A stretch of 64,000 nt of DNA from a virus, in the IMG/VR virus record IMGVR_UViG_3300030012_004221, positions 94,184 to 158,183 of that record, one strand, 5' to 3'. The notes beneath the pieces were generated by a model. The model worked only from the letters and a program-made list of their open reading frames with translations, had not been told where the DNA came from and searched no databases. Within the stretch, counting starts at the first letter, position 1, and every line of letters begins with the position of its first letter. The translations under genes and the position numbers were made by a program. Positions 22,684 to 31,961 of the stretch are shown piece after piece.

Positions 22684-24830
22684 TATTCTCCTAATATATC
22701 ATTTTGATTGTTATTATCTCCATCACCTGTTGCATTATACTCTCTATAAACATCTGCATAATTACCTCTAGAATTAGGTGCATTTGCCATAGCTATATAT
22801 CTACTATTTGGGTTGTTTGCGTTATTTGGTTTTTGTGGTAGGAATGTATGAATAGGAGTGAACGAAAACCCGCTTACTTTAACCATATGTGGGAGTTCTT
22901 TAACTGATGAATCAACTCCACCTTCAGCATTTATAGCTATTTCCCAAGGAGCTTCTTCTGGAACATCATAGGTTAACTGGGTTATAAATCCTGGTTGTTC
23001 ATATAAATAACCTCCTACTGTTAGTCTAACTAGATTTCCTCTCATAAATCCAGCTTGTGTATAATCTGGTGATAGGGTTGAAGCTAAATAATTTAATTTT
23101 TTATGCATTGGAATTAACTCTGCTTTTGATTGAGCAAAACAAGTAAATCCTAAACTAATTGATCTACCAAACCCTCCATAATTATATAAAGTGTCACCTC
23201 TACCTACATATTGAACTTCATTCCAACTTGCATTATATGAATCACTAAATGAATCTAAATGGGCTCTAAAATGCATATAAACTGCTTGTCTATTAGCTGC
23301 ATCATTGTCAATAGCAGCTATTCTAAACTTAACTAAATCGTTTATAGCTAATTCAGTATTAGGACCCGCACTAGTGTACATAGGTTGAGCTGTAATTTTA
23401 TCTAACGCCTCTAATTCATTAGCAGCAATACCATAATCCCAAACATTTTTAATAAATCCTTGTTCTGTACCTGTATTAGACTTTCCTGGTTGGCCCATAT
23501 TCAGTCTTCTATCTATATTTTTAGTTCTGTAATCTGGTGATAAAGATAAAATTGTTGATCTTTGATTACCTCCTGTTCCATCTGCGTTTTTAGCTGCTGC
23601 ACTTCCTTCATTTGGACCTGTGTATAATTCTTTTCTAAAGTCTTGAGGATAAAGGATTGGTTCTCCTTTACTTACGTTTTCTTTATCTTGTAATTGATTT
23701 AAATTATATGTAAGAGATCTAAAACCACCAAAACCTACTAAATCACCATCATATAAAACTTTAGGATCAGTTAATAATTCATCACCGGTATCAAACTCAT
23801 AACCAAATACAGCATTATTATTAGTTTGAATTAATCTTATTCCACCTGAACCTGCATATGATGGTTGCCCAACAGTTGAAATATAATCCCCACCTACTGA
23901 ATTTTGAAGCATTATTTTTCCTAATGCTGATGTTTGATTTAAACCCAAAGATGTTAAAAATTTATCTGTTGCATTTAAAGAATTAACACTTAAAGGAGTT
24001 AAACCTAAATTAGTTAAATCATCAGTAACATTTGCCGTATAACTTTGATAACCTACTTGATATGCTTTATTTAAAATTCCTGATCCTTTTCTATTTGCTG
24101 CTCCTGTTCTTTGGTCTGCAAATTTAATATTTGTTTTTCCTATTCCTAGTATAGACCCTGGACCGCCACTATAAGCATATATATTTTGATCATTTTTAGT
24201 ACCTACTTCAATTGCTCTATCATTAAAAATAACTAATCTATTATTTTTTCCACCATCATTTTCATCATTAAACTTAGCTGTAGCTGCTGTGTATGTTTTT
24301 ATTCCTAAATCTCCATCAAATAATGATCCTTCTACAACCCCACTTATAGGTGAAAATGGATCCACACCAAAAAGATTAGGATGAACACCTAATCCATTAC
24401 CTAAAGCAGCTGCCAAAGTACTTATAGGAGTATAAATACCTTGATTTACATTACCCCCACCTTTAATTACTTTACCTGATTCATTTGTACTAAAGACAAA
24501 AGGAGAAGCACCGCCATAACCTATACCAAAAGATGCTGGTGTTTTAACTGATGTTCTAGATAATAAGTTTTGTTTTGCTATAAATTTTATCCCTGAAGCC
24601 CCATCTATCATGTACTTCCCTAATCTAGCTACATCATCTACTGCATTAGATACAGATTTTAGCCCTCCTCTAATTATAAAGTCAGGGCCTGACCTTACTG
24701 GAAGATCATCATTACTTAACCCTTCAGGAATATCTTTAGTAATGTAAGGTTGTTTACTATCACCTCCACCACGTTGATCTCTCCCAAAAGACAAAGATTT
24801 TAAATCTGTCTGGAAATTAATTAGAGGCAT
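22683..24830 (-). CDS. Large tail/baseplate structural protein, 715 aa
   Basis: Glycine- and asparagine-rich in the first 400 residues with no enzyme motif. The last 230 residues form a compact domain with FRAHLDSFSDSYNASWN, QYVGRGDTLYNYGGF, LGFTCFAQSKAEL and GYLYEQPGFITQLTYDV. A tube-like beta domain of this kind is found in hub and tail-tube-initiator proteins of contractile tails, and the aromatic-rich closing segment fits that. It lies between the tape measure/98-aa pair and gp53, where T4 has gp48/gp54 and hub genes. A role as baseplate-tube junction protein is inferred from domain shape and position. Confidence 0.65.
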   Translation of the reverse strand: MPLINFQTDLKSLSFGRDQRGGGDSKQPYITKDIPEGLSNDDLPVRSGPDFIIRGGLKSVSNAVDDVARLGKYMIDGASGIKFIAKQNLLSRTSVKTPASFGIGYGGASPFVFSTNESGKVIKGGGNVNQGIYTPISTLAAALGNGLGVHPNLFGVDPFSPISGVVEGSLFDGDLGIKTYTAATAKFNDENDGGKNNRLVIFNDRAIEVGTKNDQNIYAYSGGPGSILGIGKTNIKFADQRTGAANRKGSGILNKAYQVGYQSYTANVTDDLTNLGLTPLSVNSLNATDKFLTSLGLNQTSALGKIMLQNSVGGDYISTVGQPSYAGSGGIRLIQTNNNAVFGYEFDTGDELLTDPKVLYDGDLVGFGGFRSLTYNLNQLQDKENVSKGEPILYPQDFRKELYTGPNEGSAAAKNADGTGGNQRSTILSLSPDYRTKNIDRRLNMGQPGKSNTGTEQGFIKNVWDYGIAANELEALDKITAQPMYTSAGPNTELAINDLVKFRIAAIDNDAANRQAVYMHFRAHLDSFSDSYNASWNEVQYVGRGDTLYNYGGFGRSISLGFTCFAQSKAELIPMHKKLNYLASTLSPDYTQAGFMRGNLVRLTVGGYLYEQPGFITQLTYDVPEEAPWEIAINAEGGVDSSVKELPHMVKVSGFSFTPIHTFLPQKPNNANNPNSRYIAMANAPNSRGNYADVYREYNATGDGDNNNQNDILGE

Positions 24831-24840
24831 ACCTTATTAT

Positions 24841-25137
24841 TTAAAATGCTGCTCCTTCAGGTGTATTATTTCTAAACCTATTTACTGGTTCTTGATAAGC
24901 TCTTGATGCTTCACCTAATTGTGAAACACTAGGAACAGTGTAAGCAATAGCTGCTGCCCCAAAATTATCATAAGCTTGATTAGGTGTACTAGGATCTCCT
25001 TGATTTGAATATTTGTAATGAAGATCTGAATTCATTATCTCACTAACACTAGCTTCTGGTTGTGGGTCAGCTGGTGATACAGGATAACCTAAAGGTGAAC
25101 CATTAGTATCAAATTTTTTTCTTATTGAATCTGCCAT
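24841..25137 (-). CDS. Small virion-associated protein, 98 aa
   Basis: A hydrophilic, Pro/Ser/Asn-rich product with no predicted membrane segment and little secondary structure, ending NNTPEGAAF. It lies between the tape measure and a 715-aa baseplate protein and has a late-type motif 27 nt upstream. It may start a baseplate transcription unit running to 18773. The composition suggests an extended linker or plug inside the tail. No family recognised. Confidence 0.65.
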   Translation of the reverse strand: MADSIRKKFDTNGSPLGYPVSPADPQPEASVSEIMNSDLHYKYSNQGDPSTPNQAYDNFGAAAIAYTVPSVSQLGEASRAYQEPVNRFRNNTPEGAAF

Positions 25138-25163
25138 AATTTTAAATTATTTAATTGTTTTAT

Positions 25164-25172
25164 TATAAATAT
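25164..25172 (-). promoter_or_regulatory. ATATTTATA late-type motif before the baseplate group
   Basis: Sense ATATTTATA, 27 nt before the ATG at 25137; its upstream end touches the stop of the tape-measure gene. Confidence 0.45.
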
Positions 25173-27883
25173 TAACCTATTTTAGAAGTTGCCAAAGCCA
25201 TTGACTTACCTGCTTTAGCACCATCAATATACACATCACCACCTTTTTCAATGGCTAATCTTATTGCTTTAAGTTCTGATATTATTTCAGCATTACCTAT
25301 TTCTTCTTCACCACCTCCAAATAATCCTCCAATAGCACTACCAATTCCACCTACTACTGAACCTATTCCACTTGCAACACCTAAAGGATCTGCAACTGAA
25401 GCTATACTTGGTAACATATCAGCTAATTTACTTAATGGCATAACTACTTCATCTTCACCACCTTCACCAATTATAGCTGGTGTACCTCCTGCTTTGGCAG
25501 AAATAATTCCTCCTTCTGCTAAACCAACTGCTCCAGTAACTAAACCTGCTAAATCAGGAGATTCAACATTTGGAATATCTACTAATGGGATTGTATTTAG
25601 TCCATCAATAATTAAATTAATAGCTCCCATTACTAAATCAGTTAATACTTGGAAAGGTGCTAATAGTAATCCAATAGCTCCACTAGCAATCATTTTAAAT
25701 CCTTCTTGAAAATCACCTTGGAATATTTTGATAAAACCTCCAAATATACTCATCATACTTTGTACATTTTCTATTATTAGTCTAATTGCGGCTTGCATTG
25801 GAAGTAAACCAATAGATATAATACTACCTAAAATACTTCCTATACTACTAAATATACTACCCATTTCCGTTCCTTCAGGTAATATTTCACTAATCATTTC
25901 ACCTATTTGTTTGAAAAGATCCATTATCAACATAGTAGGTTGAAGTAAAGTTTTCATAATTGGAGCTAGTAATCCACCAAGTAAATCACCAAGTCCTTTA
26001 ACTATAGGCATCATTGGTTTTAATGTGTCTTCAAGTACTGTCATTAACAAATCAACAATAGGCATTAAAGGCTCTAATATCATTACAAATAAACCTTGAA
26101 GTTTTTCAGTAACTGCAGCTAACCTTTCTGTAGCACTTTGAGACTCCATTTGAGCTAAAACTCCAGCTTCTGCTAATTCTTTTTTCTTTTCTTCTGTTAA
26201 TAAACCTGCTGCTTGTAATCTATTAAATTCTGCTTGAGCTTCACTTGCTGTTTTAATATCACCCCCAAATGCTTTTTGCATAGCTGCAACTTTTTCTTGC
26301 TCTACTAACATTCCAGCCATGTCTTCTCTTGACATACCAAATGCTTTAGCTAATGCTTCTTGTTGAATAACATTCATTTCACCAAATTCAGCTGCTGTCC
26401 CTACTTCTTTTCTTATTTCTTGGGCTAGTCGAGCTTGATCACCTGCTAATGCTGCTGCTCTAGCATTTTCTAAATTAAGTTGTTTACCTGTTAATAACTC
26501 AGCTTCCATTTCAGCTGCTATTGAAGATTCAAATTCTAATAAACTACCCTGAACACCTTCTAATTGTGCAGCACTAATTCCAAGCATTTTTTGTTGAAAT
26601 ACTTGATTAGCCATTTCTTTAGTGTTCATTCTATTTGATAAAAGTTGGGCTTTAGACATTTCCCCAATTCCTTCTTGAATATCTTTAGCATTAAAAGAAA
26701 CTTTATTTTGGGCATTTAATTCTTGGGTTACTGCTGTTGCACTGATAAGTTGGTCTTTAATGGTTTTACCACCTATCATAGCTCCTTCAGCAAATTTTTT
26801 CATTGCTCCTTCTGATAATCCAGTTCTTTCAGATACTGAAGCAAATTCAGCTGCTATATCACCAGCAAATTTAGCAGATGTACCAAATATTTTATTTAGT
26901 TGCATCTGGGATTTTACTATATCTTGACCTGAGACAGCTATGTCATCAAAGTCCATAGCTACTTCATTAGACTCAAAAACTAATGCTTGTCCTTCTTTTG
27001 CAGATATACCTAAATTTTTAGCAACTTCACCTGATTGTTGATCAACCATTTTAAATGCCTTAACAATCTGATCAATAGCTAATGCTATTAAAGCATAAGG
27101 TCCTAAAGATTTCATTAGGTTTTTACCTAAACCCTGAGCTAAATGGTTCATTGCCTGCATTTTAGAGACATTTCCACCACTAGCTTTAACCATTGCTCTA
27201 GTATCTTTTAGAGCATCTCCAATTCCTAGTCTATCACCTATACCTGAGGGTAAAACTTTATTCAAACCATCAGCAGAAGCCCCAATGAGACCCATTTGTT
27301 TTTCTACTTTTATTTCTTCCTCAACTACATCTTCTAAATTCTTAGTAATTTGGCCATATAAACCATCAGTTCTATTTAAAGCACCTTGTATATTATCTAA
27401 AGCAGCTTGTTCTTTTTTATTTAATCCTTCTAAGGCTGCCTTATTTTGTAATAAAGTTTTTGATAATTCTAAATTTTTCTTTTCTGCTAATACTTTATTT
27501 TGAAGAGCTACTAAGTCTCGTGAATTAGCTTCTTTTAAACCCGATTGAATATCAACTAAATCTCCAGTTAATGAAGTTAAATTATTAGCTGCTTTAACAG
27601 CCATTTTATACCCTAAGTTATAGTTTTGGATTTCGTCATTTACAGCTCCAATTGCTCCAAATAACTCTTTAGTTTCAGCTTCTAAATCTCTAGTAGCTTG
27701 TGTAGATTCTTCAATTGATTGGTTGATATCATCATAGATATCCTGAATTTGTTTTAAGTCAGCTATAGAAGTTTCAAAAGTGGGCTCTGGAAACCTAATA
27801 GCTTTCCCCATTTTTGCGTATTCCGCATTAATCTCCTGGACGAGTTTTTTAGCCCTTTCTAAATCTTTGTTGTTTAGTGCCAT
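25172..27883 (-). CDS. Tail tape measure protein
   Basis: A 903-aa protein that is almost entirely helical. The N-terminal 200 residues are coiled coil. A hydrophobic helix lies near 265-280 (LGPYALIALAIDQIV). A long Ala/Glu/Gln-rich helical middle follows. A strongly hydrophobic Ile/Leu/Met segment (about 595-790, with LLGGLLAPIMKTLL and SIGSILGSIISIG) is followed by a Gly-rich C-terminus. This mix of coiled coil and membrane-active helices is the hallmark of tape measure proteins, which set tail length and are ejected into the envelope. It directly follows the gp26-like frameshift region, where tape measures normally sit. At 903 aa it predicts a tail in the T4 size class, though composition limits that estimate. 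Confidence 0.88.
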   Translation of the reverse strand: MALNNKDLERAKKLVQEINAEYAKMGKAIRFPEPTFETSIADLKQIQDIYDDINQSIEESTQATRDLEAETKELFGAIGAVNDEIQNYNLGYKMAVKAANNLTSLTGDLVDIQSGLKEANSRDLVALQNKVLAEKKNLELSKTLLQNKAALEGLNKKEQAALDNIQGALNRTDGLYGQITKNLEDVVEEEIKVEKQMGLIGASADGLNKVLPSGIGDRLGIGDALKDTRAMVKASGGNVSKMQAMNHLAQGLGKNLMKSLGPYALIALAIDQIVKAFKMVDQQSGEVAKNLGISAKEGQALVFESNEVAMDFDDIAVSGQDIVKSQMQLNKIFGTSAKFAGDIAAEFASVSERTGLSEGAMKKFAEGAMIGGKTIKDQLISATAVTQELNAQNKVSFNAKDIQEGIGEMSKAQLLSNRMNTKEMANQVFQQKMLGISAAQLEGVQGSLLEFESSIAAEMEAELLTGKQLNLENARAAALAGDQARLAQEIRKEVGTAAEFGEMNVIQQEALAKAFGMSREDMAGMLVEQEKVAAMQKAFGGDIKTASEAQAEFNRLQAAGLLTEEKKKELAEAGVLAQMESQSATERLAAVTEKLQGLFVMILEPLMPIVDLLMTVLEDTLKPMMPIVKGLGDLLGGLLAPIMKTLLQPTMLIMDLFKQIGEMISEILPEGTEMGSIFSSIGSILGSIISIGLLPMQAAIRLIIENVQSMMSIFGGFIKIFQGDFQEGFKMIASGAIGLLLAPFQVLTDLVMGAINLIIDGLNTIPLVDIPNVESPDLAGLVTGAVGLAEGGIISAKAGGTPAIIGEGGEDEVVMPLSKLADMLPSIASVADPLGVASGIGSVVGGIGSAIGGLFGGGEEEIGNAEIISELKAIRLAIEKGGDVYIDGAKAGKSMALATSKIG

Positions 27884-27904
27884 CTTTACCTGACTATATT
27901 TTGG

Positions 27905-27913
27905 TATAAATAT
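27905..27913 (-). promoter_or_regulatory. ATATTTATA late-type motif before the tape measure
   Basis: Sense ATATTTATA, 22 nt before the ATG at 27883, in the 39-bp gap after the 71-aa frame. Confidence 0.45.
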
Positions 27914-27922
27914 CGAAAGGCA

Positions 27923-28138
27923 TCATTTTTTTGATGCCTTTGATACATAGTTAGGTGTTGATTTTAAAGATTTATTGGTTGGAGGGTTAAATGCTTGTTT
28001 TGGTATTTTTGATTTATCAGGATTTGCTAAATCAATATTAGTCCCCTTTCCTTTCATTTTACCCTTCATGGCTTCAGCCTCTTGCTTTTTAATATCACTA
28101 ATTTGTTGGAAAGTAAATTTACGTAACCAAAGAGGCAT
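27923..28138 (-). CDS. 71-aa frame, probable frameshift extension of the gp26-like protein
   Basis: Begins with ATG at 28138 (MPLWLRKFTF) and encodes a helical, Lys-rich protein. The same frame is open for 96 further bases upstream to 28234, reading through VYFGGGGYDFHTVYN directly into MPLWL. It therefore joins the 3' end of the gp26-like gene at a run of seven T residues. A +1 (or -2) shift there would give a 345-aa fusion: 242 residues of the gp26-like protein plus 103 new residues. Position just before the tape measure is exactly that of tail assembly chaperone extensions in other tailed phages. It may also correspond to gp51, which follows gp26 in T4. A separate start at 28138 remains possible. 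Confidence 0.7.
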   Translation of the reverse strand: MPLWLRKFTFQQISDIKKQEAEAMKGKMKGKGTNIDLANPDKSKIPKQAFNPPTNKSLKSTPNYVSKASKK

Positions 28139-28214
28139 ATTATAGACGGTATGAAAGTCATACCCACCACCACCAAAATAGACTATTTCGTTAATTTGTT
28201 TAAATAACGATACT

Positions 28215-28961
28215 CTAAACTGTGGCGTCAGGCCAAAAAAAGTTGACGGTCATCGGGAGGGTTGCTTCCTCCTGTATGCCGTCGCTACTCTCAAAATTAA
28301 ACTTTAAATCTACATCCGGTTGGAATGCTTTTATGTGTTCTCTTAATGCTCTTGAATCTCTTGCTAAAAAGTAATTATCTACAAATTCACGTATTGATTT
28401 TTTATCTTCTTGGCCATCAACTGATAAAATTGTGTGTTTTAGACGTGTTGATAATTCTGGATTACTATTTTTATTTAATTTTTGTAAACCTTTTATTTCT
28501 TGTCTAATTGCTTTATCTTCTTTACCAGTAGCTAATTTAAATTCTATTCTAGTCCCATTTGTAGGTAATGTAAATTCAAATCTATTTACGTGTTTTTCCA
28601 ATAATTCACTTTCATTTATTTCTCTAGACTCTAATGTAGTTAAATCTATTGTTACTTCTTCACCTTTATATTGAAAAGTGTAATCAGCCCCATATCCTAA
28701 AACTCTAGCTGCTATCATAATTGCATTTTTATCACCTACTACTAGATCTTCATAGTTAATTTTAGACACAATTAATGATTTTAGTAATTTATCAATTACA
28801 ATCCCTTGTTTAATATAGTTTTGATTGGTTAATATATCTTCTTCTTTAGCTGTCATGTATTTCATTTCAACCTTACCTGAAGATAATGGATTGTCTTTTG
28901 GGTAAACTAATCCTTTTGATGGTAAATCTACTTGTTCAGTAGGAAATTTAAAATCTGCCAT
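28215..28961 (-). CDS. gp26-like baseplate/tail assembly protein
   Basis: A 248-aa protein resembling the T4 gp26 family. The opening FKFPTEQVDLPSKGLVYPKDNPL, which contains LPSKGLVYP from residue 13, is characteristic, as are KYMTAKEEDILTNQN and the central VDKLLKSLIV-like helix (IDKLLKSLIVS). In T4, gp26 is needed for baseplate hub assembly. The zero-frame end NFFWPDATV contains the T7 run used as a possible slip site. It lies downstream of the tail-tube terminator and upstream of the tape measure. Its sequence behaviour, a short form plus a predicted extended form, suggests it is the tail assembly chaperone. Confidence 0.83.
   Translation of the reverse strand: MADFKFPTEQVDLPSKGLVYPKDNPLSSGKVEMKYMTAKEEDILTNQNYIKQGIVIDKLLKSLIVSKINYEDLVVGDKNAIMIAARVLGYGADYTFQYKGEEVTIDLTTLESREINESELLEKHVNRFEFTLPTNGTRIEFKLATGKEDKAIRQEIKGLQKLNKNSNPELSTRLKHTILSVDGQEDKKSIREFVDNYFLARDSRALREHIKAFQPDVDLKFNFESSDGIQEEATLPMTVNFFWPDATV
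28235..28241 (-). other. T7 slippery run, candidate programmed frameshift site
   Basis: Seven consecutive T on the sense strand, read AAC TTT TTT TGG in the gp26-like frame at codons 240-243. A +1 slip re-pairs the Phe tRNA perfectly on TTT and continues GGC CTG ACG in the frame of the 71-aa gene, with no stop for 103 codons. The -1 frame stops at once (TTG GCC TGA), and the zero frame stops after six further codons. RNA polymerase slippage on the run would give the same product. Confidence 0.6.
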
Positions 28962-29010
28962 ATAAATTTTATTTAGTTATAACTTAATTTCATGTATACA
29001 TATATAATAT

Positions 29011-29037
29011 AAAAAAAAGCTTGACCGAAGCCAAGCT
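29011..29037 (-). terminator. Intrinsic terminator after the tail tube gene
   Basis: Sense strand has stem AGCTTGGC / GTCAAGCT with a TTCG tetraloop (one G-U pair) followed by eight T residues. It lies 26 bp after the tail tube stop and before the gp26-like gene, so it can reduce expression of tail assembly genes relative to the abundant tube and sheath. Confidence 0.9.
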
Positions 29038-29062
29038 ATTTTTAAAAATATATAATTTCTTT

Positions 29063-29551
29063 TTAGAAATTTAATACGCAGTAATCCATTCCGATTGTTA
29101 AATCAATGTTTTGAGCTTCACCATCAGTATCCCAATTCATATCAGCAAATGAAGCATCTTTAATAAATGCACCTTTTATAATCCATTCTGATACTACATC
29201 ACCTACTGGTCCTAATACATCAATTGTTAAATCTTTCTTATAGAAATCAGAATATCCAGCTCTACCTGTTACTGATTCATAATGTAATCTAACCCATTCC
29301 ATTACTGCCTGAGCACCTGAAGGAGTAATTGGATCAAATAATTGCATTGTGATGTCATTCCATCTCAATTTACCTTTTACTTTTCTATAAGTGTTAATAT
29401 GGTTTAGTACAATTTCGTCTTGTGCAAATCCAATTCCACTTACACCTTTAATTATATAAGTTGGAAATCCGTCAACATACATTACAAACCTATTTGCTAC
29501 TTTGGGCTCAAAAGCTGTGAAAAATATTTCGTTTGGGTCTAATACTGCCAT
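29063..29551 (-). CDS. Tail tube protein, gp19-like
   Basis: A 162-aa protein, equal in size to T4 gp19 (163 aa), which stacks as hexameric rings to form the inner tail tube. Sequence features match the family: an N-terminal FEPKVANRFVMYVDGFPTYI strand region, DEIVLNHINTYRKVKGK, then WNDITMQLFDPITPSGAQAV and the C-terminal IDLTIGMDYCVLNF strand. It follows the sheath gene and is followed by a strong terminator, as expected for a very highly expressed protein. A late-type motif lies 31 nt before its start. Confidence 0.9.
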   Translation of the reverse strand: MAVLDPNEIFFTAFEPKVANRFVMYVDGFPTYIIKGVSGIGFAQDEIVLNHINTYRKVKGKLRWNDITMQLFDPITPSGAQAVMEWVRLHYESVTGRAGYSDFYKKDLTIDVLGPVGDVVSEWIIKGAFIKDASFADMNWDTDGEAQNIDLTIGMDYCVLNF

Positions 29552-29581
29552 TTTATGTTTTGTTTAAATTTTTTATTCAAT

Positions 29582-29590
29582 TATAAATAT
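29582..29590 (-). promoter_or_regulatory. ATATTTATA late-type motif before the tail tube
   Basis: Sense ATATTTATA, 31 nt before the ATG at 29551, within the 54-bp gap after the sheath gene. Confidence 0.5.
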
Positions 29591-29605
29591 TACGTTTTTA
29601 AATTC

Positions 29606-31909
29606 TTATGCAGGAAATTCAGCTCCTGTTGGTAGAATATTGAAATCTAGGTATATAAATTCTGCCGTTTTAGTTGGTTGAATAAATATTGCACCTCTTA
29701 ATTCATTTCTATCAATTACTTCAGGTCCATTATTTGAATCATCCATTTGTACTTTAAAGGCAAATAAACCTTGTCTTTGTTGTACTGATTCTAAATATGG
29801 ATTTACTTGTCCTAAGAATACATTTCTAGTTGCAGCTGTATTTTGTTCAAATACTAAATTATCTGAAATTTGTGAAATGAAGTTCTTAAGTGCAATTAAT
29901 AATCTTCTAACATTTACTCTGTCTAAAGCACTTGCTTGTGTTTGTAGTGTTTTCTGTCCAAATACTACCACTCCTCTTCCTGGGAATGTAGCTATTGGAT
30001 TTACTTTACCTACATATAAAGCATCTCTATTAGATTGAGTTAATTTTCTTTCTGCTTGAACTACTACTCCTAATCCACCTCTGTTTATACCTGCTGGTGC
30101 AAACCAAGCTTCTGCTGTTCTATCATTAGCTGCATAAACACCTGGGATTAATGTTGAAGCTGGAACCCAAACTCTTTGTCCTGAATCTGGATCAGTTACC
30201 ATACACCAAGGCCAATATGCTGCTGCATATGAAGTATCTAAACTTGCTGCTGTTGTAGTAATCGCTGTTATCGATGAGTCATAAGCTTCAAGATCTAATG
30301 TAATAATATTATCACCTCTATTTTCAGTATTTGAAATTAAAGTATTTAATGTTGAAGTATAACCTGATTGGAATAATCCTGGAACAGAAATTATATTATA
30401 TTGATAATCATCTTTATTTGCTAATAAATTAATTGCATCTGTATAATTTCCACCTACTAATCCTTGTGTATCATTCTGATCAATTTTTTCATAGTATTTT
30501 CCTTGTCCAGTTAATATTGATCCTTGAGCATCTCCAAATGAACCTGAACCTGCTATTGGAATTGAAGCTGTAAATTGAGATTTTGCAGTTCCACTATTAT
30601 CTAAGTAATCTGGTGTTTTAAAGTTTACAGATTTTACTCTTACGTATCTTGAAGCATTTGCATAAGAACCAGTTGTTTGTAGATATGGTTCTGCTGTTCC
30701 AGATCCTAATAGTGTTTCTGTTTGATCACCAACTATTCTTGATATATAATTTGGTGATTTAGGATCTAATGATACATTATTAAAGCTTTCAAGTACTGAT
30801 TTAGCTCTAGTTGTATCATTACCTTGTCTAATAATTAAACTAAATGTACCAGATGAAGTATTTGGTGAGGTAATTTCCCATCTTAAATTATCTGTAGTAC
30901 CAGTTGAAATAGCACCTTGAGAATTTAATGTTCCTGCATTATTCATAATTTCACCTTGACCAATTGTTTCTAATGTGAAAGCATTTGCATCTGTAATATC
31001 AGCATCTACTAATGTAAATGTTAAAGCTGTATCTGCATTACCAATACTTGCTGCAGGTACTGTAATTACATCACCTACTGCATATCCTGATGCTGATCCA
31101 CTTGCTACAATAGCTGTTGGAAATGTTTGTAAATCTGCATTTGCGATTGTAATAATAGGATCTGTACCACCAGCTCCTGAAGCACCTAATGATCCTGATG
31201 CTATAATTAATGTATCTCCCGCATTATATCCTGAACCTGTTGCTACTACTGTAACTGAAGTAATTGATGTAGCACCTGCTACTACGACTGTAGCTGTAGC
31301 ACCTGTACCAGCACCTGAACCACTTGTTAAAGCTACTGTATAAGTGTCTGCTACTAATCCTGCTGGTGGAGTTGATACTGTTAAATCTGCACTTTGGCTA
31401 AATTGACCACTACCTGATGATAGTGTTACATTAACTTTTAACCCTGTTGATGAACCACCTGTAGTAGCTACATCATCAAACTGTCCCGCTGTTGCTCCTA
31501 AAGCACCACCAATTCCAGTTCCTGCATTATATGAACCAAATAAATTAGTTGTATCTGGTATATCACCACTTTCTTGATCATTAAATATTGTTGATGAAGT
31601 TGCTGCTGTAAATGAACCAGAAGCTACTCTAGTAACAATTAAAGAAGTACCTCCATTTTGGAAATAATTGTAAGCTGATATAGATGTTAAAAATGTGAAT
31701 TCTTCCTTTTGGTTTGTTGAACCACTTTCAAAAGTAGTACCAAAATTAGCTTGATACTCACTATAAGAAGTAATAAGCTTAGGAATATTTACTCGACCTT
31801 TTACTGTAGGTCCAATTATCGCTGCACCAGCTTGTACAGGTTGAGAAGTTATCTGAGATTGATCATTTTCTCTTGCTAGTACTCCTGGGGAAATTAATGT
31901 TTCTGCCAT
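29606..31909 (-). CDS. Tail sheath protein, gp18-like, with inserted beta domain
   Basis: A 767-aa contractile sheath subunit. The N-terminus LISPGVLARENDQSQ and QAGAAIIGPTVKGRVN, and the C-terminal 180 residues (FPGRGVVVFGQKTL, DRVNVRRLLIALKNFI, EFIYLDFNILPTGAEF), are the conserved core that builds the sheath fold. Roughly residues 140-320 are an inserted Gly/Ser/Thr/Val-rich segment. It contains two related units (GSGYNAGDTLIIA and ASGYAVGDVITVP) and is absent from the core fold. Such insertions decorate the outside of the sheath. It is followed by the tube gene, the usual pair. Confidence 0.92.
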   Translation of the reverse strand: MAETLISPGVLARENDQSQITSQPVQAGAAIIGPTVKGRVNIPKLITSYSEYQANFGTTFESGSTNQKEEFTFLTSISAYNYFQNGGTSLIVTRVASGSFTAATSSTIFNDQESGDIPDTTNLFGSYNAGTGIGGALGATAGQFDDVATTGGSSTGLKVNVTLSSGSGQFSQSADLTVSTPPAGLVADTYTVALTSGSGAGTGATATVVVAGATSITSVTVVATGSGYNAGDTLIIASGSLGASGAGGTDPIITIANADLQTFPTAIVASGSASGYAVGDVITVPAASIGNADTALTFTLVDADITDANAFTLETIGQGEIMNNAGTLNSQGAISTGTTDNLRWEITSPNTSSGTFSLIIRQGNDTTRAKSVLESFNNVSLDPKSPNYISRIVGDQTETLLGSGTAEPYLQTTGSYANASRYVRVKSVNFKTPDYLDNSGTAKSQFTASIPIAGSGSFGDAQGSILTGQGKYYEKIDQNDTQGLVGGNYTDAINLLANKDDYQYNIISVPGLFQSGYTSTLNTLISNTENRGDNIITLDLEAYDSSITAITTTAASLDTSYAAAYWPWCMVTDPDSGQRVWVPASTLIPGVYAANDRTAEAWFAPAGINRGGLGVVVQAERKLTQSNRDALYVGKVNPIATFPGRGVVVFGQKTLQTQASALDRVNVRRLLIALKNFISQISDNLVFEQNTAATRNVFLGQVNPYLESVQQRQGLFAFKVQMDDSNNGPEVIDRNELRGAIFIQPTKTAEFIYLDFNILPTGAEFPA

Positions 31910-31933
31910 GTTATTTAATTGTTATATTTTGAT

Positions 31934-31942
31934 AATAAATAT
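31934..31942 (-). promoter_or_regulatory. Variant late-type motif (ATATTTATT) before the sheath
   Basis: Sense ATATTTATT, one base from the exact motif, 25 nt before the ATG at 31909. Confidence 0.4.
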
Positions 31943-31961
31943 ATGAGTTTTTGTCAAAAAT

